Assembly: GCA_914767715.1 (NCBI GenBank)
Contig: OU612066.1
Span: 21,304,283 to 21,368,282, forward strand
Source: Membranipora membranacea
Lineage: Eukaryota > Bryozoa > Gymnolaemata > Cheilostomatida > Membraniporidae
Direction: 5' to 3'
DNA: 64,000 nt
In this document: positions 48,301 to 60,189 of the stretch, one piece after another
How the letters are laid out: each line of letters starts with the position of its first letter
Position numbering within the stretch: position 1 is the stretch's first letter
Program-made: the position numbers and the translations under genes
Notes under the pieces: model-generated
The model's input: the letters and a program-made list of their open reading frames with translations, nothing else
Told to the model about the DNA's origin: nothing
The model's database searches: none

Positions 48301-49836
48301 GGATGCTGGACTAAAACTCACTGCATTTGATGAACAGATCAAGATTTTCCGGTCTGATGTATCCAGACTACACTGTGTAAATGATTTAAATTTTCAGGTT
48401 GCGGAACAGTCACTAATAAAGCCAAATGACGTTAGGTCATTACTTAAAGTGTCAGTCCTATTAAAAAAGTGGATATATAACCCCAGTAAATCGAATATTG
48501 TGAGTTCATAGGGCAAATAAAAATCATGAAAACATAAAAATTGTGGAAAATAGCATTTTAGTGTTTTTAAATATATTATCAAGGATCATAATAGACCATA
48601 GTGATCAGGTGGAGGCAATAAATCACTATGAACCACTATGATCCCAATTTTCAAACTTTGCAACGGTTTTAGCGCAATAAGGTTCACAGGCTGTTTTATT
48701 TCATATGCCCTAATGACCTTTCAGCCTGAGATCTTTAAAACCATACCATACCATAGTAGGACTGTCACTTTAACTTCCTAGTAAAAGACTGATTTGAATC
48801 TGTCAGTTAGCTTCTCTGACACTAGACTACGAATATTTAATTGCTAATCTTAGAAAGGAGTATATAATTGTTTCGAATCATTGGTAACACTGCAACTGAT
48901 AAGTAATGCTTCTAAGTTGTCCCCTCATTGTTATTGAGGAGGTATCTTCCATACAATGTCGCACAAATTAATATACAGATCATGGTCTCTTGATTTCACC
49001 AAATGGGAAACTTGCATATGAGTATTCAAATATCAGAGTTATTAATTGAGAAAGTAATATAAGCTATAAGCATATATATTTCTTCCCTTTCTAATCTGAC
49101 AGGTTGACTTGCTGCGAACAAAGAAGGATCTGGAAGCTCAATTTAGAAATATGGCTGATGATGGATTTCACGGTCTGGTGGTAGAAAACCAACAAACGAT
49201 CAAAACCATTGGTAAATAAATCATTTTATATCAGTTTACCCATCAAGTGACCTATATCGTTCATACAACGATATCACTGTGTGTTAATATACTATCCTAA
49301 CAGAGAATAGGATAAATTCTGGTAAAAAGGAAGGCTCATGACACAAATATTTACTTGGATAAGTGATGATAGTCTTATATTGCTAGATTTGTTTAAACTC
49401 TCTCGGATACACACGATTGGTGAAAAATATAATAATTTATAATTTTGTTTCAGATTCTGACACCACAGAGATCAGCGCTGCTCTGGTACCGACAGACCAC
49501 TTTGTGATCGGTGATGACCTCATGAGAAGTAGAAAACCTCCAACATCAATACGGCTGGTGAAGCGGCTGACATTAAATAACCGTTGTTACACATCATGTA
49601 GTTATAAAGGTGTGACTTATGTAGGTCTCCTCAGCGGCTCAATCATCAGAATAGATGAAGCTGGTAACAATACAGCAGACTTTATCAACCTACCCAAATG
49701 CACCATCACCATAAGAGCTCATCAGGATCGACTCTACATTCTCATATACGGACAGCCTTACAAGATTTATGTCTACGATTTAAATGGTCAACAGATCACA
49801 TCCTGGGATCACACTGACCGCAATGGCGCCTGTTGA
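45347..49836 (+). pseudogene. TRIM-type gene, copy B (RING, frameshift and stop lesions)
   Basis: Exons: 45347-45519, 45962-46121, 46819-47006, 47676-47872, 48206-48376, 49103-49211 and 49454-49836. The ATG is present at 45347, but the second RING zinc ligand is Tyr (TAC at 45398-45400, CGNY in place of CGNC). In the third exon, copy A's TGC after AAG is AAGC here (about 46951), a one-base gain that shifts the frame inside B-box 2. The fifth exon has TAA at 48287-48289 in the coiled coil. The last exon stops at 49834-49836 at the same place as in copy A, so the short propeller end predates the A/B duplication. This copy cannot make a full TRIM protein. Its last exon is still a clean open frame. 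Confidence 0.8.
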
Positions 49837-51108
49837 CAGATGATTTTTTCATAAGACTGGCTACTGCCCATACAGAGCTCCACTTTCTCTGTAGTGGCTG
49901 AAAGGTGGTGTATACTCTCTAATCTAACGCTTTATGAGATGGTCTAATGCAAGGGATAAATAAAAGCCTTCATAATAAAATGGAAATGCTTTGTGCAGTT
50001 ATGAGTTGTCCCCTCATTGATAATTTTGTGACAACTCCTATACAGGAAATGTATGATCGGCCATTTTGGCTAATGCAGACAACAGCCACTTGAGTTCACC
50101 TCCCTAAGTAGTAGTAGTAGTTTTTATTTAGCGTAGGCCTAATGATTATTGAAATAATACTATTATACTTACTCAATTACTATAGTTAGACTTCAGTGTA
50201 CATGATTGCATACCCTCACTGCAGGGAACCCTTGGACTTGGCTGACCCTACCACTCCAAGACCCATGGATACATACCATCAGGGAGGGTGGGAGAGGTGG
50301 AGCTTACATTCATCAAAATTGACCTATCAGACCTCAGTATTTGCTCTCAATCATGGGGACCGAACTGAGATATTACGATTTTTTTCAGTCTGACATGACA
50401 TTTTGTAAATGGTTATCTCACACATATCAGCATTCTCTCAGTTATGATGTTATTGCCCCAGCCTAACTAAATACATGTCGATCAATCCATATTTACATAT
50501 TATCACCTGACATCAAGCACAAGAGCTGATTACAGCACTGGTAAACATTGAGCACAGACAGCAGGTCACTGACAGTTGATTTGATGAGTTGCAGCCTTGT
50601 GTGTGTGTGGTTTGTGTTTGTTGTGGTGAAGATGTGAAGCTGTGCATGAACCAAGAATATTCTGACTAATGAGAGAGAAGTGACTCATCTGAGCAACGCA
50701 TTTGGCGGGTACAGAAGCTGCGCAGATGCAATAACTTGGACCATGCACAGCTTCACATCTTCACCACAACAGGTGCCAAGGTATGGAGATTTAACAAATT
50801 GATGCACAATGTTGATCATTTCATTGCAATCACGTACTAAGTTACCATCATTACTGGTCAAGTCCCTGAAAACAAACCATATAATCCGCGTATAAATGGC
50901 GTTTGGCCAAGGAGAGGATAACTCTCGTCTGCATTTATCAGCAAATCATACAACACAACAAGGAGCTTACTCATTGAATGAACAAAACTCAAAAAGCCTA
51001 AAACCAGTAATGTTTGTTCCGGTGCAATGTATTCATCTGTATTTGAATAACTCAATGTGAGTTCAGATATTCATTCTCATGTTATCTGTGGTTGAACCTT
51101 TCTTTTAG
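49837..51108. other. Spacer between TRIM B and DUF4708 B
   Basis: Matches block A up to about 50246 and again from about 50775. Between them is about 525 bp unique to B, which stands where block A has the first two recognisable DUF4708 exons. It contains the inverted repeat at 50619-50771. Confidence 0.5.
50619..50771. repeat. 30-bp perfect inverted repeat, 93-bp spacer
   Basis: TGTTGTGGTGAAGATGTGAA and the following ten bases (50619-50648) are the exact reverse complement of 50742-50771. The 153-bp unit could be a foldback transposable element or a hairpin RNA source. No target duplication is obvious at its edges. It is absent from block A. Confidence 0.85.
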
Positions 51109-53171
51109 CAATAAGAAAGGCTAGGTGTTTAGTATAAGTCATACTCTACCCACTTCTGGTGATGGTGGATTCAAATCTTACAAAGATATGAAGCGATATT
51201 GGAAGAATACATACGGATACAGATTACCTGACTCTGATACGAACTTGCTCTACTATCAAATCAACTTCAAACTCATCGGAAGCAAATTTTTCACGTATCC
51301 TTATGATGACCACTAATTTAACTGGAATTCACATTGACAGTGTTTTCAGTGGGTTTCAAAACGGGGCAAGTGGAAGCGGTTGATTTGAAAGCTTTTGGTG
51401 AGCAGATTTCAATATAGTTCTAGATTTTGGCTCGTTAATGTGCTTTTGTCTCCCTGACCATCATATTTGATCCAGTTTGCCTGCATTCCAGTTGCTCCCC
51501 TTCCCGTCGTCACCCCAGCATGACTAGTGGAGGCTACTGCAGGCAAATGGACCTAAATTCCTCTAAACTGGCCTCTGTAAACAGCTGATAGCAGATATAC
51601 CTTTCCTTGTTTGTTGAATGTACCAAACGAATATGTTGAATGTCTGCTACGGTAGGATACTGATAGAACAGGAGTTCCTTCCTTCCAAATATGATTCAAT
51701 ACATTGCTATATTTTATTATATTACGTTTTTTTCCTTAGCTTTGTTGAGACAGATATCCCTCAGTTTGTGTGAGACAGTCAGGCTATATCTGTCAGATAA
51801 AGGACAGACAGGCCCTGTGTGATACCTTCATCTGTGATATACGTACTCTGATGAAGTCTGTATGTGGTGTGAAGATATCTTTATCCCGTAATGCTCACAA
51901 CGCTACTCCACAGCTAAATTTGGTGAGAAGTTGAAAATACAATAAACCTCCACGGTAATCTGATCTTGTGTTTTGTTATGTCAAATTGACACTGTCTTAA
52001 AAACCTTGAGATTGAAAGCACAAAATCCCAATAGAGCCCTCGTAGCAGTCACATAACTCTATCCTCTTCTGTTCTAGTTACCCAGTAGACCTAACACTGT
52101 GCCAGTTGTCTGTAAGACCAGCAGTTCATCATACGCAATAATCTAGCAGGATAAAAATCAGCCGAGACTCACAAAGAACAGACAACTTCTACTACAAGTG
52201 ACTCGCTCAATCTGACTAAAGAAACTGTTGTTACTTTACCAGATCATGAAATCAAAGGTGACTTGCCAAATTCACCATTTTTTAGTAGTGCCTTGTTTTT
52301 TCTACATGCCTGCTGCTACTTCCATTTATCTGGGAATTTATACTTGTACAGCTTTTTTACTGATACGAAGTTGATGCTGATAGTATTCTCATTGTAGTTT
52401 ATGTAATTTCGAGGGTCAAAATTAGGCTCTTCAGGACCAACGAAGATGAAGCCTCAGATCCCATCATTCCTGATGAAGCAGAGGTTGAAGAGTAAGACCT
52501 TCACCAATGACCTCTCTGTGATCTCTGCTGTCAGCACTGCTTCTACTAATCATCAACTAGGAGGGATAAATCTCAGATTTGCAGATAAACTCTCAACTAA
52601 GAATCCTGTCACTCCGCTGTATATGAAAAATAACAGTAAGTAGAAGTTTGGTAGTGCGTTTCCACTTAATTACACATAAGCCTTACTGTGGAGAAACCCA
52701 TTGAACCCTATTGTACATTTCTCCCTACAGTCGGTAGATCTAGGGCTACATGTTACACACTGGTTGCTGATCCGATATGATTTAGGTTTGAAACTTGAGA
52801 CTCCCTTCGCCGAATATTGTGTTGAGAGACAAAACATTATCGTAGATCAAGATTGATCCAGTTTGCCTGTTCCCACGGCTCTATAATCCAAACGCTGCAG
52901 GTAAATTTGATCATACCTGATCTGAATGGATTGTTCGCTTAATGGTATTTCAGGTCACCAAGCTCCTATCCTAGTCTCAGCTGTGAATCTTTCTCTTGTT
53001 GAGATGACGACTCCCGTATATCAGCCTGGTGTAATGGCTAATGCAGCATCGCTGCCTGTCAGTATACTTAAAACACCCAAAGCTGTTTGTGTCAAAAGAG
53101 ATAGCTCATGTCTCCCGACATCAACACAGGTAGATGTTAGTCTGATGCCTACGTGTTTGTTTGAATCATGT
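51109..53171 (+). pseudogene. C18orf63-like (DUF4708) gene, copy B, broken
   Basis: Exons: 51109-51294, 51754 to about 51914, 52078-52258, 52435-52635 and 52954 to about 53171. The first retains GFKSYKDMKRYWKNTYGY and INFKLIGSKFFTYP without copy A's TAA, but has its own TAG near 51121 where A reads CAG. A deletion of about 300 bp removes the end and donor of the second exon. The third has TAG at 52144-52146. The earlier two exons known from A are replaced by unrelated DNA. The last exon (GHQAPILVSAV, ILKTPKAVCVKRDSS) is intact and shows what copy C looked like before its insertion. Clearly non-functional as a full protein. Confidence 0.65.
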
Positions 53172-53202
53172 ACTGTAGGTTTAATAAGGATAAGGATTGT
53201 CC

Positions 53203-53470
53203 AATATATTTCTCTTTTAGTTGCACTTAATTTTTGTAAATTCTGCGGAGAAAGTTAAAAGGGTTTGAATGGTCAGGGCGAGGAGTTAACTCCTTGGTCA
53301 GGGTGTGTTGGTTGATCTTCTCACCTAATAATTGTTATCCACCTTTGGTGAACGTAGTGGAGGTGTCGATGATCATGTCTATATCTATCCAAGTTTGATC
53401 AGGGAGTATGGGATATACTCTCTCTGGTTTATATAATCAGGTTACAAGACACTATTAGTAATATATTTCT
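53203..53470. mobile_element. Insertion with 11-bp direct repeats
   Basis: AATATATTTCT occurs at 53203-53213 and 53460-53470, bracketing 246 bp absent from the matching place in block C (about 29060), where the site occurs once. An 11-bp duplication fits a SINE or other retro-insertion, but no tRNA boxes or poly-A tail are clear. Confidence 0.45.
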
Positions 53471-54759
53471 GGATTGTGAACAGACAATTCTCATTTATAC
53501 ATATTTTCACTAAACATAACAAAATCTCATTTACATAGCCGATTTTGGAGATTATACACTCTTTTTTTTTCGCCATTTTTAATCCTGCTTGCGTCCCATT
53601 AGTTCCCACAATTCTCTAATTTCCTCTTTTCAAGGTACCATTTCAACCCGGAATCACCCCAAAAACAAAGCATTATTGCAAACTTGGGTAGTCAGCTGAC
53701 TAGAAAACTATTTGATACTGCAATCAGTTCGAGACGAGATTGCCAAATACCCAGCTTATGTGATGGTGTATGCACATCATATCATAGATATTGTCCAGCT
53801 TCCTCGTGTAATGATGGGTACAATACAATAAGAAACGAACTAGGCCATACAATGTAGTTCTTATCCACAACAATAAAGTTTAGTACACAAGTACTCTGAG
53901 TTAGTCATTTTGTTATGATTGAGAATCCCTCTATTTTTCAGGAAAAATCAGAAGCAGAAGGATATATATCTAATCAGATATAACTTGGTAGGCCTCTGTC
54001 TGACCTGTAGGAATTTCAAAATGGAAGCACAGCTTACGAGATTCATCATGATGACTTAACTCAAAATTATACAAACTATTAGGATCAAAGAAAGGTGTTT
54101 CGGCTTGTCGCGGAATCATTTCTAATCACGGATTATACGACAGCTCCCGTATGGATTATTCATCAAGATACTGTTACACTGCTAACTATAATAGGAGTAT
54201 ATGAATAGCAGATGTACTTAGTACCTGATAAATCATGAGCTCTATATGACTCTCGTCTCCCAAAGATATGAAACAAAAAACAGGATATTAATGATGTATA
54301 AGATCAGTCCGGAATTATTTCTACTCTTGGATTATGTGGCTGCTCCTGGATGGATTATTCTTCAAGATATTTCAGCTGTATCAGAATGAAAGAAAGATAA
54401 CACTCTACTCAGTCCTCTATTGCAGTACATCCACACAAATATGGTGAGTTTTGGTTTTTGCCTCTCCTTCTTTCAATACAACATAGGTTAATGAACTTTC
54501 CATATTTTTTTTGTATTGGAACAGTAAAATACATGCAAAAATGACTGAAGCTGCAAAATGCAATTAACAGGGTACACATCTAACCAATAATGCATTGAAA
54601 TATTGGAAACAGAATTGTAATCAACACAGCATGAAGATATGTATAATGGAAAGACGCTATGAACATTTCATAAGAAAACTACACAAAAACTGGACCATGA
54701 ACATAAAATAGCCTGTGAGCCAGTATGAGTGTAAGCATAAAAATATATATAGGGAGACA
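53471..54759. other. Spacer between DUF4708 B and gene X B (convergent)
   Basis: Partly matches 29060-29840. About 53540-54060 is found only in B. No gene is recognised. Confidence 0.45.
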
Positions 54760-57661
54760 CTATGAGATAATCCTGCGTATAGTGTTTCTCACAAAACTCT
54801 TGGCAATCTTAAAACATTCGGTAACTCGTCTCTTTATACCATGCTGAGCTTTGCGCGTAGCCGATAACTTGTTAGTAGCCTGAGAGCGTTTCTCATAGAG
54901 TCCTAATTTATCACTAGCTGTATCACACAGAATATGAGAGCTTTCATGCTGCACACATGTACCCGGTTCAGGTTTTATTTCGTCGTCAGTTTCGCTAATC
55001 ATGTCTACTGAATCTGAAATCAGGTGAAGCATTTGTCAAAGTTTGCCCTCAATCACTGCTATACTCCATCAAGAGTTAGCCAGGGTAAGGAAATTTCTAA
55101 TTTATTCATGATCTGTAGTACTCACCCTTGTTACATCTATTAATTGTGAATCTTGAATACTCTCGGTATTGAATGAGAGTGATGGCCATGGATGATGGTT
55201 AAGATTAACTAAGCAATATCAAGATTAGAGTTATTTTCCTGTGTAGTTGAGAATTTCTGCTTTTACGCTTTTCTCCATTATTGTTCTTAGTCCCCAAAAA
55301 ATAGCTTACAGGTAAATAAACTAACAGAATTATTTTAGCGAATTGTGAGTAGATAACTCGAAATTTGTACAGCCTATTGTATTGCATATATTTATTTGTT
55401 TAAAGAGGTTTTCTAGAAAGTTTACAGATAACAGAGTAGTTAAAAAGTAACTTGTTTGAATCCACAGATAAAATATATAAAAGTGATGCAATATTGTGAA
55501 TGGCACTTGAGTGAGTTGGGGAAGTCTATTTGACACACCCATGCAAAAATCTTTATTCATTCAAAAGGATTTAAGGTAAATATGTACTACTCTCCCAGCC
55601 CCATATCAATCCTTGACCCATTTTAGTATGTATGTTTATCGATTTCATTACCACCGCTTTAAAGTTCGACAGACTCAATCTAGTGATCGTTATGTCTTCA
55701 GAGTTCATGATTAAAGCTTGGCAAATGGACAGCTAGTTTCATTAGAATTTACCAGATCTCATCAAATATGTAAAAGTTTCTCACTCACCCTGAGGAACTG
55801 CAAGGGTATTATTCTGTTGCTCCTGTATTTCACTCTCCATCCTATCTTCAGAATATACAACTTCAGCTCTGTAAAATTGAAATAGGCTAGTTGAACATCA
55901 CTGTCTTCATTTGTTGTGGGCAGAGATATCTCATGATACTGAAGTTTCTCCCCTTCCAGATTTTCAATGTATGTATATTTCCCAGGCATTAGTAATTGGG
56001 TGGTGGCATCATAGGCATTACTATGAAAGTGAGGATATTGATGGTATCACTGTTTGTCACAGATCCCTTTTTGTGGTCAGCTCTACAGATCAGAATTACA
56101 TATCAAATAGGGGAACTAAGTTTATCATAGCCTGGATTCTCTCATGAGATAAGGCAACCATAACATTATTTTGAGTGTTGTCCGTTTAACTGGATTGTGG
56201 TTTTTCTCGGTTTGAAAGTGATTGGCACATTAACAATGTGCCAAATTGTTTTCCAAAATATTCATTGAAACTTACACGAAATGATCATTTGAGATGATCT
56301 GATAGAATGGTGTCGAGAGCGAAGTCTCTTGTCTTTCCAGCTGTGTCAGTTCATTGGCGAACTCCAGGAGACTTAGATTCAGAGGAGTTTCCAATTCCTC
56401 CTCAGGATAATTAAAGCTGTCTTCATACAGAGATGACCTATTCGTTAACTCATTCTCAAAGCTCAGCCAAATAGATGTATCAATTACCCCAGGACTAGAA
56501 AATGTCACAAAAATAACCAAATTATATATAGTGATCAAGAGCAGACAAATCAGTTGTCTATTTGTTATCAGTTCCCATATTTCCATGTGTGTCTTTTTGC
56601 TATTAGGATAGATTCGATTTGGGCTCATGTTTGGAGAGATATGTCTATCAGTGACAGCCAAATTATATCACTGATTTGACGCTTAGTCAGCTCACATCAT
56701 ACTATCAAAAATAGTATGATATAAAGAATATAATTAACACATAATAAATAAATAGATACAAGTAAATAATAATACACTATAAAATACTCACATTATATCA
56801 TGTGCCATATTTTGATAGGTCGGGATTTGCAACGACGGGACATCATTTATTAAAACCGAATCTTCTTCTAACTGGTTGAGGCTGTCGGTGAGCCGTGTAG
56901 TAAATGATGTGTCTGTAGAGAAGGAAAACTCATTGACTAAGACGTCTGTGAGATCTGAGAATATAGAATATAAGATTTAATATGTTAAATACCATGTATA
57001 ATTATGTAAGAAGGAACTAATGCGCTAAACATCATATTTCACTATCGATGCCAAATTTTAAGTTGGAGCACCTCAATCCTCTTTCTATCAGGCTGGGTTT
57101 CCTCTGCATTTTCTTTATGAGAAGCTATACATCTAATTCAGTTCTATTTTTCAATGCTTGCATAGTTCATTTGCTTCAATCCAATTGTGCTATTTGCAAT
57201 CATAGGATGCTTAAGCGTTGAAAGGTAGCAAAACTTTCAACACAGAAGCATAGCAGTGGTTAGATAACTCCCAAATAACAATAAAGTCCCTCAGATCAAT
57301 GAACTAAAGTTCATTGCTCAGATTAGGATATTTACCATCAGAGAATTCACACATCTGATCTTCATCCAAGAAACTTCCCTCCTCCGACCCGTATCCTGCA
57401 TCTGACTCTGAAAATCAAATGTGTTTTAATAAGTTTCTAAAAAGAATTAGTTATTATAGTTATATGATTTGACTTTTTTGTATCGATGGTGATAAATTGT
57501 GTCTGAGCTTCTATCGATGACAACAGAACAGCTGTTTTGGTATAGGATTTTGCCCCACGTTGATACTGTTCAATGACAAAATCAGGTGCTTCAATGATTC
57601 ATATCATCATCATGACAATAATGTGTTCTTCAAATTAAGACTCACCTTTCTGGCTTTGCAT
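54760..57661 (-). CDS. Gene X, copy B: uncharacterised acidic protein, intact
   Basis: I do not recognise this protein. Minus-strand coding exons: 57646-57661 (ATG at 57661-57659, MQSQK), 57336-57407, 56792-56912, 56276-56494, 55789-55868 and 54760-55013. Their lengths add to 762 nt, 253 residues plus a TAG stop, with every phase matched and no internal stop. Order: acidic start (YGSEEGSFLDEDQ), TTRLTDSLNQLEEDS, a Leu/Glu-rich middle (EEELETPLNLSLLEF, ANELTQLERQETSLS), an acidic Gln-rich part (ESEIQEQQNN) and a basic tail (KRSQATNKLSATRKAQ, GIKRRVTECFK). It looks soluble; the tail may bind nucleic acid or form an amphipathic helix, which is speculation. A longer reading from an ATG at 57774 ends out of phase, because exon 1 is one base shorter than in copy C. 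Confidence 0.6.
57290..57322. repeat. Mini-hairpin insertion with 6-bp direct repeats
   Basis: A 21-bp segment (57296-57316) forms a perfect 9-bp stem, CAATGAACT with AGTTCATTG, and lies between CTCAGA (57290-57295) and CTCAGA (57317-57322). The same place in block C (about 32218) has a single CTCAGA and no hairpin. Confidence 0.7.
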
Positions 57662-57824
57662 GAAGATGCATCCTCTAAATCTCTCACATCCCGCTGCTGG
57701 CCCTTATGATCATCATTGATATCACTCAACAACCTCAGGCTAACTACCTCACTACTACAATGGATGAAATGCATGTTATGTGATATAACTCATAGATTCA
57801 CCAAGTATTAGCATTACTAGTCCA

Positions 57825-57965
57825 CTACTTACTCATTGTGCCGTTGCGCTCCCAGAAGGCAGCGATTGCATCATCTTTAATAGCGTAACGCCGCTGATGA
57901 CACATCATCAATGAGAAAAACCTGATGGACTTTTATGGAGTTCACAGTCATGGCATAGGTCATTT
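57825..57965 (-). promoter_or_regulatory. Conserved upstream region of gene X (copy B)
   Basis: Third near-identical block upstream of gene X, containing GCTGATGACACATCATC. It ends just before sequence that diverges among the copies. Confidence 0.35.
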
Positions 57966-60189
57966 TTTTATATGTGCATTGATGAATGAACTAAATATTT
58001 TAAGCTTTTCCCGTAGCCCAAACAGAATCAGCCGAATCCGAGTAATTCATGACAATAGCAAAAGAATTAAAAGTTGGCCCACCATCAAGTTAATAACAGC
58101 AGTAATGAGAATAATAAGTAAACTTACATGGCAGTTCTGTACATTTCTTCTCGTGGATAATATTTGTTATAGTAAGACATGTTCATGTAGTTATCACTTG
58201 ATTTCTATAGAATTTTACAGAGAATCACAGAAACACAGCTTGTTCAGACGGCTGCTTTTTTCTGATTGTTATGCTCAACATTCAGTCATCATTGTGCTAA
58301 ATGTTGTGTCATGGCGTGTCTCCATCAATTGTTGGCCATTACTACTCTAGGTCACTTGATTTTGATTATGAGTTGTCCTCTCATTATTAGATTATGAGAG
58401 TAATAATTATGATAAATATAGGATGATTTTTCGTATTCAAAATTGATAAAATTATGTAGTTCATTCCTATGGTGTTCATATGACGTCCAGGATGAAATTG
58501 CCTGCCAAATAAAATTGTGTTCATATTATTTTCTTTACGTCATCTTAGTAATTTCTTTAGATTTTCCAAACTGACTACTTGGTGTTATATATAACCCTTC
58601 ATATACTCCCTTCATATTATTCTGGCATCAACTAATGCTGATTTAAAATTTAGTTGAGTTGTATAGGATTTGTTTTCTTCCATGTTGTAAGATAACTATC
58701 CTTGTCCGTGCTGAGTCGCAGCATAAAACATGGCTAGTCCAGACTGCATTCTTTGCTCATGTCATCAGACAGTTCGTTCGTCATCTTATTGGTATAAGTT
58801 GGTCACATCAGTTTCATGATTAAAGGGATGTTTTATTTTCAGAATAACTGAACTGTGTCTAGCTGCCGTACACTGATATTCAGAACTAGAAGGCTACATT
58901 GTGGGATTACAAAAAAGAGAAGGGCCATGCAGTAGCTAATGCATATCAGTGGATAGATATACCTCATCATATGTGAAGGTTACCGTAACTTGAAAGGATG
59001 AGTCTTCATAATTATTTCTTTTTTTCCTTTAGGACCCGGTAGGAGTTAGAGTGTCATCAGCATGTGGTGTTCTCTCTTGAATCTAAAGGTTGCCTGTTAT
59101 GATCTCGGGAGTTGTAGAAAGTGTCAAGGATTTGGATTTAAGGCTTAGAACCATATGTATTCATCAGCTCGATAACAATTCACATTCATTGTTTTTGGCA
59201 GTCATTAGCCTAACAAAGCTGAAAAATTTGCAATTTTTTGTGCAATGATTAATCGAAAATCAACGAAATTTACCTTCCCAACATTCACTCTACGCCAGAT
59301 GTAATGCAGTTACCCAGTGACAACGATTCCAATTATTCACATTCAAATTTTGAGCACTGGGTACCATACTTGCCAACCTGTACGCATAAAGCGCTTGTAA
59401 ACGCTTATTTGACACTAATTGAGTTTTAAAGGCAAAACGCTAGTTGTACTCATTTATGGTTTTCCAAACGCCTGTTCATCTAATTAGGCAATCAAAAACG
59501 CATCTTTTATCTTTAGTGTTTACTTGGTTGTCATGGTTAAATAATAATAGACTAAAAATCTGGTATTGGCTGCAGAAAACCATGATGTTGATTTACAGTT
59601 GACTTTTTACCTGTCCAAGTTTTGCATGAGCCAAATTGCAACTTTTCTTCAATGAGACACAACATAACTAGTAATCCATTGTAGAATATGGTGGTTCTGC
59701 CAACTTCAACTTTTCTTTAATCAGAGTAACAAAGTTGTCTACCTCCTTGTTGGGTTGAGATAACTCAGATCTCCTGACCCAGTGTTTCAAGGGCAAACCA
59801 GGGAGGATGGGCAAACAGGGTTTCAAATAGCCTGTCTTGTCCAGACAGGCTAGGTTACAAACGATTACTCATTTATTATTAGCAGATTGCACCTTACAAC
59901 GCAAAAGGAAAAAGACTAATGATGAGTGATCTGCACTCCTACGCTACTAAGGACTACTTACTTTTCTGGTCATTTGAGGCACCCTGGAGTTTTGTACTCA
60001 TTTTTAAGCATCTTGCAAATTTTTGTACTCATTTTGGAAAAATTAGGTTGGCAAGTCTGCTGGGTACACACACCGATTTCAAGATTACACTACTAGCATG
60101 TATGCTACCATTTGTCTATGTATGCTACTGATAAACAAGTAAGAGATTGATAACCCTTACAGGTTAACTTCCATCAATCAATCACATAT
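57966..60189. other. Spacer between blocks B and D
   Basis: About 58830-58980 matches the A-C spacer, including TTTTCAGAATAACTG and CATATGTGAAG. No gene is supported. It holds the 695-bp hAT-like element described separately. Confidence 0.5.
59365..60059. mobile_element. hAT-like non-autonomous element with 8-bp target duplication
   Basis: The ends CATACTTGCCAACCT and, in reverse complement, CAGACTTGCCAACCT match at 14 of 15 positions. Exact 8-bp repeats CTGGGTAC flank it (59357-59364 and 60060-60067). These are hAT hallmarks. The 695 bp contain no transposase frame; GTACTCATTT-type repeats occur near both ends. Confidence 0.8.
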
